Numbered from the stretch's first letter, positions 44,139 through 53,335 are shown. The stretch is DNA of 64,000 nt from JANLYC01 sp963815445 (GCA_963815445.1 CAWFGV010000004.1:462430-526429), one strand, 5' to 3'. The notes: generated from the letters alone by a model not told the origin. Made by a program: numbers and translations.

Positions 44139-44160
44139 TTGAGCGAACGTTCAAATAGTA
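44139..44160 (-). promoter_or_regulatory. Candidate TetR operator and -10 of the SMR-TetR operon
   Basis: TTGAGCGAACGTTCAA (44139-44154) contains the perfect palindrome GAACGTTC with outer TTGA/TCAA. On the minus strand TACTAT (44160-44155) directly precedes it, so a bound repressor would cover the transcription start. It lies 18 nt upstream of the SMR ATG. Confidence 0.6.
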
Positions 44161-44212
44161 TCACGCCGTCGGCCGCACAACGTCATGCCGCGGTCCCTGG
44201 AAGACTGGCCCG

Positions 44213-45229
44213 ATGACCGACGCCCTGCCCGCCGTATCCGGCCTGCCTGCAGGGTGGTCCGCCCGTGTCCCCGGTGCAGACGACGTGGCGGCCTTGGCGC
44301 AGCTGGTCGAGGCCCACCAGCGGCTCGCTCGCGGCGAAGCCAGCGTGGACGAGGAAGCAGTGGCTTCCTCGGTCACGGGCATCGGTTCCTGGACACGCCG
44401 GCAGCTGGTGCTCGACGGTCCTGACGGTGCGATCGGTGCCTGGGCGTGGGTGCACGACCGCGCAGCCGGGCGAACCGTGGTCGACGTGACCGTGGCTCCC
44501 GACTGCGCACAAGGTGATGAGCTGGCCGGCGTGCTCTTGCAGTGGGCCCAGGGAGCTGGCTGCGACCTGGCGCGCCTGCGCGAGTTGTCCGAGACGCAGC
44601 TGGACGCCAGCGTCTACGTCGGTGACGAGCGGCAGCAGCGCTGGCTGACGCGGGCGGGCTATCGCAAGGCGCGGACCTGGCTGCACATGAGCCGACCCGT
44701 CGTGGAGGCCGATGCCGGCTTGCCCGAGCGACCCGGCGTCCGCGTGCGTCGCGTGGCCGAGCACGACGACGGCCTGCCGGTCGCCCTGGACCTCCAGGTC
44801 GTCCACCGGATGCTCGAGGAGTCGTTCGCTGACCACTTCAACTCCTATCGGGAGAGCTTTCCCGAGTTCGTCCAACGTCTGCGCGAGGACCCCGGCCACC
44901 GCTGGGACCACTGGTGGATCGCAGAGATCGAGGTCGAGGGGGACCTCAATCCCGGCGGTGCACTCGTCAGCTCGGTGCTGCCGGCCGACGACAGTGGTCG
45001 CGAGGGGAGCTATGTCGACTACATCGGCGTCCATCGCAACGCACGCGGTCGTGGTGTGGCCAAGGCATTGCTGCACACCGTGATCCGCGACTGTCTGGAC
45101 CGTGGCGGCAACCGTGTGGATCTCGAGGTGGATGCGGACTCGACCACGGGCGCGGATGGTCTCTACCTGTCGATGGGTTGGGTGACCAAGTACCGCACCG
45201 AGTCCTGGCACGCGACGGCCCAGGTCTGA
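44213..45229 (+). CDS. Double-GNAT acetyltransferase (MshD-like architecture)
   Basis: The 338-residue protein has two tandem GNAT folds: a degenerate N-terminal one (about 15-170) and an active-looking C-terminal one (about 180-335) with the acetyl-CoA loop VHRNARGRGVAKALL (motif A) and the terminal LYLSMGW. This resembles mycothiol synthase, but a better MshD is encoded at 57658, so this is a paralogue of unknown acceptor specificity. ATG 44213 is 6 nt after AAGACT. Confidence 0.83.
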   Translation: MTDALPAVSGLPAGWSARVPGADDVAALAQLVEAHQRLARGEASVDEEAVASSVTGIGSWTRRQLVLDGPDGAIGAWAWVHDRAAGRTVVDVTVAPDCAQGDELAGVLLQWAQGAGCDLARLRELSETQLDASVYVGDERQQRWLTRAGYRKARTWLHMSRPVVEADAGLPERPGVRVRRVAEHDDGLPVALDLQVVHRMLEESFADHFNSYRESFPEFVQRLREDPGHRWDHWWIAEIEVEGDLNPGGALVSSVLPADDSGREGSYVDYIGVHRNARGRGVAKALLHTVIRDCLDRGGNRVDLEVDADSTTGADGLYLSMGWVTKYRTESWHATAQV

Positions 45230-45350
45230 CTGGGTGCGTCCCAGATGAGCGTGGACCGCTGTATCTGGTCAGACCTGGGGCACGTGTAGGCGTACCGAGC
45301 ATGCGGTTTGCTGGAGCCGGCCACGCGGGGGAGAAATCGTTTGATTCCCT

Positions 45351-45412
45351 TGTGGATAACGGGTTCTGGCGTCGTCGGCTGGTCCGGAAGTGTCGGTGGC
45401 GGGTTCTAGGTT
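45351..45412 (+). promoter_or_regulatory. Leader of DUF222-HNH copy 2: DnaA-box-like site and -10
   Basis: TGTGGATAA (45351-45359) begins 68 nt before ATG 45419, and TAGGTT (45407-45412) ends 6 nt before it. Both match the leader of the pseudogene copy in sequence and distance. Confidence 0.6.
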
Positions 45413-45418
45413 TGACCT

Positions 45419-46786
45419 ATGAGTACGACGCAGGAGCCGCCAACCGTGGGCATCGACGATGCCTTCGGCCGGACGTTCGCGAGCGTGCGTCGTGAGTTCG
45501 CCGACCTGGTCGACACCCCCACGTGGTCCTTGGACGACACTCGGCTGGAGAAGCGGATCAGTGAAGCACTCGCGGTCCGGGCCGCAGCCGATGAACTGGT
45601 CGCGCGGCTGGTCGCCGAGGCCGACGACCGCGACCTCCCGCACCGCTACGGTGCCTCGTCGACCCGGGCGCACCTGATGACCGCGCACCGGATGTCCGCG
45701 GGTGAAGCCTCCCGAACGGTGCGGACCGCCAAGCAACTGCACGGCACGTCGGCGCTGACCGAGCCCACCCGTCGTGCGGTCGCCGCGGGTGCGGTGTCGG
45801 CTGAGCAGGGTGTGGTGGTCGCGGCCGCGGTAAACCGGCTCTCACCCACCGTCGACCCCGAACGAGTCGAGATAGCTCAGCAAGATCTCCTGACGCATGC
45901 GCGGACGCTGTCCTATGCGCAGCTGCAGGTGGCGGCGAACCATCTGGTCGACGTGGTCGACCCCGAGGTCGTCGACCAGACCCTGGAGCAGCAGCTGGCC
46001 GCACAGGAGAAGCAGGCCCTGGCGTCGGCGTGGTTCACCGGCCAGTTCGGAGCGGACGGGATCGCGCGGGGCCGGTTCGCGTTACCGAACCTGGTGTTCG
46101 GGATGTTCAAGAAGCACCTCGAAGGCCTGTCCTCAGCGCGGCGGACCGCCACTGGCACCGACACCGGCGTCGACCCAGCGGCGACGGACCCACGAGTCGA
46201 GACCAGCGTCGAACGGTTGCCGTACGGGAACCGGCTCGGGCGAGCGTTGTGTGAGCTGATCGAACACCTCCCGAACGACAGACACCCTCACAACGGCGCC
46301 ATCGGCGCGTCGATCGTGGTCACCGTCGACGAGCAGCGACTCCGCGCCGGAGCCGGGGAAGCCACCGTGGACATCGGCGGCACGATCTCCATCGGTGAAA
46401 CCCGACGGCTGGCCTGCAACGCCGGCCTCTTGCCGATGGTGCTGGCCGGTGAGTCCAAGATCCTCGACCTGGGCACCACCAGGAGACTGTTCGACCGCTA
46501 TCAGCGCATCGCGCTGATCAGACGCGACCAAGGCTGTGTCTTCCCTGGCTGTGAACGTCCACCTCACTGGTGTGAGGCCCATCATCGGATCCCGTGGAGC
46601 CGCGGCGGACCGACCGACATCGACAACGGATGTCTGTTGTGCAGCTTCCACCACCACCTGATCCACCAAGGCGAATGGGACCTGATGCTCGCCCCCGACG
46701 GCATCACCGACGTGATCCCACCGGCGCGGATCGACCCGCAACGAAGACCCATCCGTCACCAACGCTTCAAACCCCGACCCGGATAA
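45419..46786 (+). CDS. DUF222/HNH endonuclease (13E12 repeat family), intact
   Basis: The 455-residue protein has an N-terminal DUF222 region (about 15-330) and a C-terminal HNH domain (about 375-430) with CVFPGCERPPHWCEAHHRIPW, GGPTDIDNGCLLC and FHHHLIHQGEWDL, so the HNH metal site is complete. Such genes occur in many copies in actinobacteria and their role is unclear (nuclease, mobile or selfish element suggested). The protein is highly similar to the frameshifted copy at 11442-12824 from the first residues, and the leader is conserved too. It lies between a GNAT gene and an LLM oxidoreductase gene, without flanking inverted repeats. Confidence 0.93.
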   Translation: MSTTQEPPTVGIDDAFGRTFASVRREFADLVDTPTWSLDDTRLEKRISEALAVRAAADELVARLVAEADDRDLPHRYGASSTRAHLMTAHRMSAGEASRTVRTAKQLHGTSALTEPTRRAVAAGAVSAEQGVVVAAAVNRLSPTVDPERVEIAQQDLLTHARTLSYAQLQVAANHLVDVVDPEVVDQTLEQQLAAQEKQALASAWFTGQFGADGIARGRFALPNLVFGMFKKHLEGLSSARRTATGTDTGVDPAATDPRVETSVERLPYGNRLGRALCELIEHLPNDRHPHNGAIGASIVVTVDEQRLRAGAGEATVDIGGTISIGETRRLACNAGLLPMVLAGESKILDLGTTRRLFDRYQRIALIRRDQGCVFPGCERPPHWCEAHHRIPWSRGGPTDIDNGCLLCSFHHHLIHQGEWDLMLAPDGITDVIPPARIDPQRRPIRHQRFKPRPG

Positions 46787-46921
46787 CCACGTCGCCTCGC
46801 CTGGGTGTGACTGCCTTCGTCTGACGATGAGCGGGGCAGTGCTGTGCGCTCTGGCTGAGTGTGTCCAGTCGCCACTACCGTGGTGTGGTCGTGAGACGCG
46901 CCGGGCGAGGAGGACATTCCC

Positions 46922-47821
46922 ATGGCTGAGTTGCGATTCTGCGCCTACCAGTACCAGCACCTCCCGCTGATCGAGTTGCGCGAGCGGTGGAGACGAGCCG
47001 AGGAGTTGGGCTTCGACGTGATGTGGAACGTCGACACGGTGGTCGAGCCGGACCGTGGGCGGCATCCGATCTTTGACGGTCCCGCGACGCTGGTGGACCT
47101 GACATTGAGTACGTCGATGATCCGGGTGGGGACGCTGATCTCGAGCCTTTACTTCCGCAGCCCTGTGACGTTGGCCAAGGCGACGATGACGGTGGACCAC
47201 ATGTCGGATGGCCGAGTCGAGCTCGCCCTGGGTGTCGGTGACCCTGCCGCTGGCGCGACACAGGCGGGTGTCGACTGGTCCCCGGGGGAGCGGGTGAGGC
47301 GGTTCCGTGAGTTCGTCCAGCTCACCGACCTGCTGCTGCGTCAGGAGGTCACGACCTACGAGGGTGAGTTCTACCGCTGTGAGGAAGCCGAGACGATCCC
47401 TCTGCCACCGCAGCGCCCGCGGCCGCCGATCACGGTGGCCGCACACGGGCCGAAGATGCTCGGGATCACCGCGGAGTTCGCCGACGGATGGAGCTCCTGG
47501 GGCGGGAACGGGATCGACACCGAGGATCAGTTCTACCGGGTGACACGCGAACGTGCGGAGCTGCTCGCCGAGCTGTGTAAGGCGCGTGAACGCGATGTGC
47601 GGTCGATCCGGCACTCGCTGGTGTGCTACCCACCCCTGACCCCGTGGGCATCGGTGTCAGGCTTCCGCGAGATGGTCGAGCGCTACCAGGGGATCGGGAT
47701 CGACGAATTCGTGCTCTATTGGCCGCGCAACTGGGATGCGCAGGCGACACACGAGGACGCTGTCTTCGAGGAAGTCATGACTACGCTCGTCCCCGAACTC
47801 CGTGCCGACCAGACCATCTGA
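46922..47821 (+). CDS. LLM-class flavin-dependent oxidoreductase (luciferase-like)
   Basis: The 299-residue protein has the luciferase-like TIM barrel pattern: RFCAYQYQHLPLIELRERWRRAEELGFDVMWNVDT at the start, MIRVGTLISSLYFRSPVTLAKATMTVDHMSDGRVELALGVGD in the middle and PPITVAAHGPKMLGITAEFADGWS. It probably uses FMN or F420 and an unknown substrate. GAGGAGGA lies 7 nt before ATG 46922. Confidence 0.88.
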   Translation: MAELRFCAYQYQHLPLIELRERWRRAEELGFDVMWNVDTVVEPDRGRHPIFDGPATLVDLTLSTSMIRVGTLISSLYFRSPVTLAKATMTVDHMSDGRVELALGVGDPAAGATQAGVDWSPGERVRRFREFVQLTDLLLRQEVTTYEGEFYRCEEAETIPLPPQRPRPPITVAAHGPKMLGITAEFADGWSSWGGNGIDTEDQFYRVTRERAELLAELCKARERDVRSIRHSLVCYPPLTPWASVSGFREMVERYQGIGIDEFVLYWPRNWDAQATHEDAVFEEVMTTLVPELRADQTI

Positions 47822-47956
47822 CCAGAACTGCCTGATCCTCGGTCCGACCAAAAAAGCCGGCGACCACGTGCTGAGCCTGGAACACCCCTCGTGAGCCGGC
47901 GGTTGACCGGGGGCGGAACGTTGTGCGCCCGGCCGCGGACCGCGAGGATGGGCGAT

Positions 47957-48703
47957 ATGCGCAACCGGGCGGTCCGTCATGTCGTCACCGTCGTGGCGTT
48001 GACCGCGATCAGCCTCACCGCCGCTCCTTCCGGGGCGACGACCGTCCACACCAGACCTCCGATGCCTCCGCGGGCGGCACTCGCACCCGCTGCCGCCACC
48101 ACAACACCTGCTTGGGCGAAGCAGCTGCCCGACTCGACGAGACAAGTGGTGCGCACGGTCTCCAGCGACTTCTGGTGTCGGCGCGTCTACTGCACCGTGA
48201 CCCAGGCTTGGCAGAGGCAGCGAGGCGTCTGGCACATCGTCAAGCACTTCCGCTCGACGATCGGCGCCCGCGGCTGGGGCAAGAAGCGTGAAGGCGACAT
48301 GCGGTCACCGGACGGAGTACGCCGCATCAAGGTCACCTTCTCGACCGGGCGACAGGCGCCGGGCGCGATGCCGTGGAAGCGACGGCTACCGACGTCCAGC
48401 GTCTCGGCCCGGCCCGGTCGCCTCTACAACACCTGGATCGAGGAGCGCGGACGCACCGACGGCAACCGGCCGTCGATGAGGTTCGGCTTCGTGGTCGACT
48501 ACAACCGGGTCAGGCTCCGGCCGTACGTCGGGCCGAAACCTCGCGCGGGCAAGGGCAGCGGGATTTTTTATCACACCTCCAGGCCCGGGCACCGTTGGGC
48601 GCCGACGCTGGGCTGCACCCAGATCGGTAACGTCCGCAACATGAAGTGGCTCGTCGAATGGCTGCGGCCCGGCGCACATCCGCGCGTCGTCCAGAATCTC
48701 TGA
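47957..48703 (+). CDS. Secreted L,D-transpeptidase-like (YkuD) protein
   Basis: About 248 residues. A signal segment (about 5-27, RNRAVRHVVTVVALTAISLTA) is followed by a Pro/Ala-rich linker and a YkuD-like domain. His206 in IFYHTSRP and Cys220 in LGCTQIG lie at the positions of the L,D-transpeptidase HX...CX motif, so peptidoglycan cross-linking or anchoring is likely. GTG 47891 and ATG 47948 are alternative starts; GAGGA 8 nt before ATG 47957 favours that one. Confidence 0.78.
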   Translation: MRNRAVRHVVTVVALTAISLTAAPSGATTVHTRPPMPPRAALAPAAATTTPAWAKQLPDSTRQVVRTVSSDFWCRRVYCTVTQAWQRQRGVWHIVKHFRSTIGARGWGKKREGDMRSPDGVRRIKVTFSTGRQAPGAMPWKRRLPTSSVSARPGRLYNTWIEERGRTDGNRPSMRFGFVVDYNRVRLRPYVGPKPRAGKGSGIFYHTSRPGHRWAPTLGCTQIGNVRNMKWLVEWLRPGAHPRVVQNL

Positions 48704-48716
48704 ACCGGGAGCACAT

Positions 48717-49589
48717 GTGGCACAACCCGTCGTCTTCGTCGGGGACCAGCTCGTCGAGTCCTCGCAGGCCTGCGTCTCGGTGTTCGACGCCGGGTTCCAG
48801 TCCGGTGACGCGATCTGGGAGGGCCTGCGCGTGTACGCCGGCAGCGTCTTCCGGCTCGAACAGCACCTCGACCGGCTCGAGCAGTCCGCGCAGGCGATGC
48901 GCATCGTGCTGCCCGGCGGCCGTGCGGGGATCCGGGACGCGCTGCTCAGGACCCTCGACGCCAACGGCATGGTCGATGACACGCACGTCCGGCTCATGGT
49001 GACTCGCGGAACCCGGTCGACGTCGGGCATGGACCCTCGCAACGCCCCCGCCGCGGGCACCCTGGTCATCGTCCCCGAACGCAAGCCGGTCGACCCGTCT
49101 CCCGCCCCGCAGCGCCTGCGCACCGCGAGCATCCGCCGCCCTCAGCCACAGGTGCTGGACCCGAGCATCCACCACGCCAACCAGCTCAACTCGATCCTGG
49201 CGCGTCTCGAGGTGGTCGACGACCCCGACGTCGACGCCGCCCTGATGTTGGACGTCCAGGGGTTCGTCGCTGAGGCCGACACGGCGAACATCTTCTGCCT
49301 CGTGGACGGTGAGCTGTGGACCCCCGTGGCGACGGCCTGCCTGCACGGCATCACGCGCGGCATCGTGATCGGGCTCGGACCGGACGCCGGTCTGCGGTCC
49401 GTCGAGCGCCCGCTCACCCTGTTCGACCTCTACCGAGCCGACGAGGTCTTTCTCACCGGCACGGTGTGTGAACTGGTCCCGGTCACGCGCATCGACGGAC
49501 GGCAGGTCGGGAGTGGCAGTCCCGGTCCGGTGTGGCGAGACCTGCTGGACCGCTACCGTGCCCTCGTTGCCGCCGAGGTCTCCGGGTGA
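48717..49589 (+). CDS. Class IV aminotransferase-like protein with Lys-to-His at the PLP site
   Basis: The 290-residue protein matches the fold-type IV PLP family (D-amino-acid/branched-chain aminotransferase, aminodeoxychorismate lyase). It has FDAGFQSGDAIWEGLRVYAGSVFRLEQHL, VAEADTANIF with the conserved Glu and LHGITRG. In the usual motif IK-x-x-N-x-L the lysine that binds PLP is here His152 (DPSIHHANQL). All other family landmarks are present. Either catalysis uses another mechanism, or the protein has lost transaminase activity. GTG start, 14 bp after the transpeptidase stop. Confidence 0.82.
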   Translation: MAQPVVFVGDQLVESSQACVSVFDAGFQSGDAIWEGLRVYAGSVFRLEQHLDRLEQSAQAMRIVLPGGRAGIRDALLRTLDANGMVDDTHVRLMVTRGTRSTSGMDPRNAPAAGTLVIVPERKPVDPSPAPQRLRTASIRRPQPQVLDPSIHHANQLNSILARLEVVDDPDVDAALMLDVQGFVAEADTANIFCLVDGELWTPVATACLHGITRGIVIGLGPDAGLRSVERPLTLFDLYRADEVFLTGTVCELVPVTRIDGRQVGSGSPGPVWRDLLDRYRALVAAEVSG

Positions 49590-49645
49590 GCTGCCGCCGC
49601 CGACGTGAGCGGGCCACAGGGCTCGTCGCCGCCTAGCATCGATGC

Positions 49646-49810
49646 ATGGACCGGAAGGTGGCCTACTTCGTGCTCATGGGGACCTGTATCTCGCTGATCG
49701 TCCTGGCCTGGTTCGTCGTCCGCTTCTTCTCCACTCCCGCGGCCATCGTGATGAGTGTGATCGCGGCCGTGATCCCGCCGATCGCCGCCATGGTCGGTAA
49801 CCGTAGCTGA
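49646..49810 (+). CDS. Small membrane protein, 54 residues
   Basis: ATG 49646 (MDRKVAYFVLMGTCISLIV) starts a 54-residue protein with two hydrophobic helices (about 7-26 and 30-51) joined by VRFFSTP and a short polar end GNRS. TAGCAT lies 6 nt before the ATG, as in other leaderless genes. It resembles small conserved actinobacterial membrane proteins of unknown function. Confidence 0.6.
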   Translation: MDRKVAYFVLMGTCISLIVLAWFVVRFFSTPAAIVMSVIAAVIPPIAAMVGNRS

Positions 49811-50021
49811 GCGATTCGGCACACGGGGACTGACCCGGCACTCCGGCTCTGGGCGTTTTGTCCGGCCGTTCGTCGGAGTCGGGCATAGCACGAGTGGGCT
49901 ATCCACGGCGCGGCCCCGTGGAGGTGCTTGCATCGCCTGTCCACAATGAGTTAGCGGGTCGCGACAAGGCCCGTACCGGTGGGTAGATTTCCCTCCGGTG
50001 GACGGTGAGGAGGCAGGAGAC

Positions 50022-50474
50022 GTGACGATGGTGACAGCCCGCAACAGTGTCGTGGACCATCTTCTTGCACGGTCTCGAGCCCTAGGGAAGAAATTGGCGG
50101 GTTCCGCTGCGATCGCTCCGCCGGCGCCGATACCCTTGATGCAACGCTGGCCCGATCTCCCCGGTTCTGCCGCCGACGGAGGCCCGGCCATCGTGACCCC
50201 GACCCAGTGGCCGGGGCCCGCATCTGCTCGCGACACCATCCAGGACGGCGCAGGCCAGCCTGCGAACGGTGGGGCCAGTCATCTGGCCGAAGCCCCGAAA
50301 GGCGACACCTCAGTGAACGACCAACTCGACGTCACCGTTCACGACAACGAGGTGCTGTCCGAAATCGAGATGATGACCAACCTGATCATCGCGACGTCTG
50401 AGTCGGACGGCCCGCTGCCGCAGCCACGCATCGACGAGATCCTCGGCGTCCTTGAGGACGTACCACCGGTCTGA
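50022..50474 (+). CDS. Hypothetical protein with a helical C-terminal domain
   Basis: About 150 residues. The N-terminal 95 are low-complexity (Pro/Ala/Gly) and have weaker GC3. The C-terminal 53 (VNDQLDVTVHDNEVLSEIEM...DEILGVLEDVPPV) look like a conserved helical domain that could start alone at GTG 50313. GTG 50022 follows GAGGAGG by 8 nt. A leaderless start at GTG 49998 after TAGATT is also possible. No function is recognised. Confidence 0.5.
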   Translation: MTMVTARNSVVDHLLARSRALGKKLAGSAAIAPPAPIPLMQRWPDLPGSAADGGPAIVTPTQWPGPASARDTIQDGAGQPANGGASHLAEAPKGDTSVNDQLDVTVHDNEVLSEIEMMTNLIIATSESDGPLPQPRIDEILGVLEDVPPV

Positions 50475-50595
50475 CGGAGTGTCTCTACTGGCGGGTGCGC
50501 GATCTGCCGGGGTGTGGTGACGGTCGAGCGTTCGACCCACCGACGAAGCGGTGCTGACGCCTTGGCCGCGCTGACTCTGAGTAGCCTGCTTGGCC

Positions 50596-51543
50596 ATGAG
50601 TCCTGAGAGTCGTGAGTCGATGGAGGAAGTGCCGGATCTCGGCCCAGCACCACAGAGGCTCGCCGTCGACGTCGAGACCGTGTGCCACCTTGTCGCAGAC
50701 CAGTTCCCGCAATGGGCTCACCTGCCCATCACGCCGGTTCGTACCCCCGGGTGGGACAACTTCACCTTCCACCTCGCAGACGACATGCTCGTGCGGCTAC
50801 CCAGCGCCGCGGAGTATGAACTAGCGGTCGAGAAGGAGCACCGCTGGCTCCCCGAACTGGCCAAGCAACTGCCCACCCCGACCCCCGTACCGCTGGCCCG
50901 GGGCCGGCCGGGCGCCGGGTACCCGTTCCAGTGGTCGGTCTACGGCTGGCTCCCCGGCGAACCGGCCGCCCCGGGCGCGCTCACCGACCCGATGGGGATC
51001 GCCGAGGACCTGACCGACTTCTTGGAGGTCCTGCGGCGCATCGACACGGCAGACGGTCCGCAGCCCGGCATTCACAACTGGTTCCGCGGCGCCACCTTGC
51101 GCACCTACGACGCAACGGCTCGCGACGCCCTCGCAGAACTCGAAGATCACATCAACGCCATCCTGGCTGCTGCCGCGTGGGACGACGCCCTGGAAGCTCG
51201 CTGGGACGGCGTCGACGTGTGGTTCCACGGTGACTTTGCGGCGGGGAATCTGCTTCTCGAACGAGGCAGGCTTGCCGCGGTCATCGACTTCGGAACCTGC
51301 GGAGTCGGCGATCCATCCTGCGACCTCGCTATCGCTTGGACACTACTCGACCTTCCTGGCCGCCAGCTCCTTCGCGAACGACTCCACGTCGACGCCTCGA
51401 CCTGGGCGCGAGGGCGCGGGTGGGCTCTGTGGAAGACGTTGCGCACCCTCGCCAACGCCCTGGAGGACCGGGACGAGCGCTCGGCAACTGAGGCGCGCCG
51501 GATCGTCGACGCGATCCTCGCCGACTACAGCGCTTCCAACTGA
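50596..51543 (+). CDS. Aminoglycoside phosphotransferase-family kinase
   Basis: About 315 residues. It has the kinase features VRLPSAAEYELAVEKEHRWLPEL, catalytic loop WFHGDFAAGNLLLE (the HGDxxxGN Brenner motif), and VIDFGTCGVGDPSCDLA (DFG-like). It phosphorylates a small hydroxylated molecule; the name aminoglycoside is only a family label. TTG 50590 is in frame two codons upstream. TAGCCT lies 8 nt before ATG 50596. Confidence 0.88.
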   Translation: MSPESRESMEEVPDLGPAPQRLAVDVETVCHLVADQFPQWAHLPITPVRTPGWDNFTFHLADDMLVRLPSAAEYELAVEKEHRWLPELAKQLPTPTPVPLARGRPGAGYPFQWSVYGWLPGEPAAPGALTDPMGIAEDLTDFLEVLRRIDTADGPQPGIHNWFRGATLRTYDATARDALAELEDHINAILAAAAWDDALEARWDGVDVWFHGDFAAGNLLLERGRLAAVIDFGTCGVGDPSCDLAIAWTLLDLPGRQLLRERLHVDASTWARGRGWALWKTLRTLANALEDRDERSATEARRIVDAILADYSASN

Positions 51544-51719
51544 CCAAGACACGCAAGGGGGCCAAGCGGGACGCGAATAGGGACACACCCCGTGAGAATG
51601 AGCTGCTCCCGGTCCACCGGCCGATCGTCCCCAGGACGATTTGGGCCCGTCAGTTGCACGCTGCAGCCCGTCACCCCCTAGCATTGCCCTGATCTTTTGG
51701 CACTCGACGGGAGTTTGCT

Positions 51720-52337
51720 GTGGCTATGCGCCTACGTCCGACGGACACGTCGTTCTACGACATGTTCAGCGAGTCGGCCAAGAACCTGGTCAACGGCGCG
51801 CAACTGCTCGCTGAGATGTTGCCCACCGGGGCCGACCGCGCCGAGCTGGCGTCCCGTATGCGCCAGGCCGAGCACCAGGGCGACGAGATCACGCACAGCA
51901 TCGTCCGCAAGGTCAACACCACGTTCGTCACGCCGTTCGACCGCGAGGACATCTACCGTCTCGCGGCCGGCCTCGACGATGTCATGGACTTCATGGAGGA
52001 AGCGGTCGACCTGGTTGTCCTCTATGAGATCGACGAGCTCCCCGGTGAGCTCGCCAACCAGGTCGAGGTCCTGCAGCGCTGCGCCGAGCTCACGGCCGAT
52101 GCGATGCCGCGCCTGCGCACGATGCGCAAGCTCGAGGAGTACTGGATCGAGATCAATCGCCTGGAGAACGACGGCGACAAGTCCTACCGCCGGATCGTCG
52201 CCAAGCTCTTCAACGGACGCTACGAGGCGCTGACGGTCATGAAGCTCAAGGACGTCGTCGACTCCCTGGAAGCCGCGATCGACGCCTTCGAGAGCGTGGC
52301 CAACATCGTCGAGCAGATCGCTGTCAAGGAATCCTGA
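51720..52337 (+). CDS. DUF47/PhoU-like phosphate transport accessory protein
   Basis: The 205-residue helical protein is a DUF47 (PhoU-like) protein with acidic patches (SVVREDIY-type positions; FDREDIYRLAAGLDDVMDFMEEAVD and LENDGDKSYRRIVAKLF). It typically controls or binds the adjacent Pit phosphate transporter. GTG 51720 is 6 nt after GGGAG; a TAGCAT at 51680 may be its promoter. Pit begins 3 bp after its stop, so they form one operon. Confidence 0.9.
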   Translation: MAMRLRPTDTSFYDMFSESAKNLVNGAQLLAEMLPTGADRAELASRMRQAEHQGDEITHSIVRKVNTTFVTPFDREDIYRLAAGLDDVMDFMEEAVDLVVLYEIDELPGELANQVEVLQRCAELTADAMPRLRTMRKLEEYWIEINRLENDGDKSYRRIVAKLFNGRYEALTVMKLKDVVDSLEAAIDAFESVANIVEQIAVKES

Positions 52338-52339
52338 GC

Positions 52340-53335
52340 GTGGAGCTCGCGCTCGTCATCGCGGTGATCGTGGTCGCCCTGGTGTTCGACTACACCAACG
52401 GGTTCCACGACGCAGCCAACGCCATCGCGACCTCGGTCTCGACGCGAGCGCTCACCCCGCGGATCGCGCTCCTGCTCGCGGCAGTGATGAACTTCGCGGG
52501 TGCGTTTCTCGGGCAGGAGGTCGCTTCCACGGTCAGTGACGTGATCACACCGCCGTCCGGCTCGCATGGGCTGGTCGTGGTCTCGGCGGGTCTTGTCGGT
52601 GCCATCGTGTGGAACCTCACGACCTGGTACTTCGGGTTGCCGTCCTCCTCCTCGCACGCGTTGATCGGCGGTCTGGTCGGCGCTGCGCTCGCATCGGGCA
52701 GCGTGGTCGCCTGGTCGGCGATCAAGGAGAAGGTCCTGATCCCGATGGTGGTGTCGCCGCTCGTGGGGTTCTTGGTTGCAGGCGCGCTGATGGTGGCGAT
52801 CCTCTGGGCCTTTCGTCGGGTGAGCCCGGGCAAGGTCAACCGCGGCTTCCGGTTCGCACAGACGATGTCTGCAGCCGCCATGGCCCTCGGCCACGGCCTC
52901 CAGGATGCACAGAAGACGATGGGCGTGATCTTCCTGGCCCTGGTCACGTCCGGCCACGCCTCCAAAGGCGATGGCTTGCCCTGGTGGGTCATCGTGGCAG
53001 CCGCGACGGCCATCTCGCTGGGAACGTACTCGGGGGGCTGGCGCATCATGCGCACGCTGGGGAGGCGCATCATCCACCTCGACCCGCCCCGCGGGTTTGC
53101 TGCCGAGACCACCGCGGCTTCGGTGTTGTACGTGACCGCCTTCGTCTACCAGGCCCCGATCTCCACGACCCACATCATCACCTCGTCGGTGATGGGCGCC
53201 GGCGCGACCAAGCGGCTGTCCGCAGTGCGCTGGGGAGTGGCGCGGTCGATCGTGGGGGCCTGGGTGCTCACGTTCCCGGCTGCCGGGCTCGCAGCCGCAG
53301 CGGTCTACGGGGTCTCGCACCTGTTCCTGCCCTGA
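52340..53335 (+). CDS. pit: Low-affinity inorganic phosphate transporter (Pit family)
   Basis: The 331-residue protein is polytopic (about nine segments). It has the PHO4 signatures FDYTNGFHDAANAIA near the N-terminus (GFHDAAN) and TMSAAAMALGHGLQDAQKTMG near the middle, plus STTHIITSSVMGAGA near the C-terminus. It imports phosphate or metal-phosphate with protons. It follows the PhoU-like gene with 2 bp between. Confidence 0.95.
   Translation: MELALVIAVIVVALVFDYTNGFHDAANAIATSVSTRALTPRIALLLAAVMNFAGAFLGQEVASTVSDVITPPSGSHGLVVVSAGLVGAIVWNLTTWYFGLPSSSSHALIGGLVGAALASGSVVAWSAIKEKVLIPMVVSPLVGFLVAGALMVAILWAFRRVSPGKVNRGFRFAQTMSAAAMALGHGLQDAQKTMGVIFLALVTSGHASKGDGLPWWVIVAAATAISLGTYSGGWRIMRTLGRRIIHLDPPRGFAAETTAASVLYVTAFVYQAPISTTHIITSSVMGAGATKRLSAVRWGVARSIVGAWVLTFPAAGLAAAAVYGVSHLFLP

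Noticed and set aside
49930..49950. CTGTCCACAATG as a DnaA box
   Set aside because: One mismatch to TTGTCCACA and a single isolated site; no cluster or AT-rich region suggests an origin.
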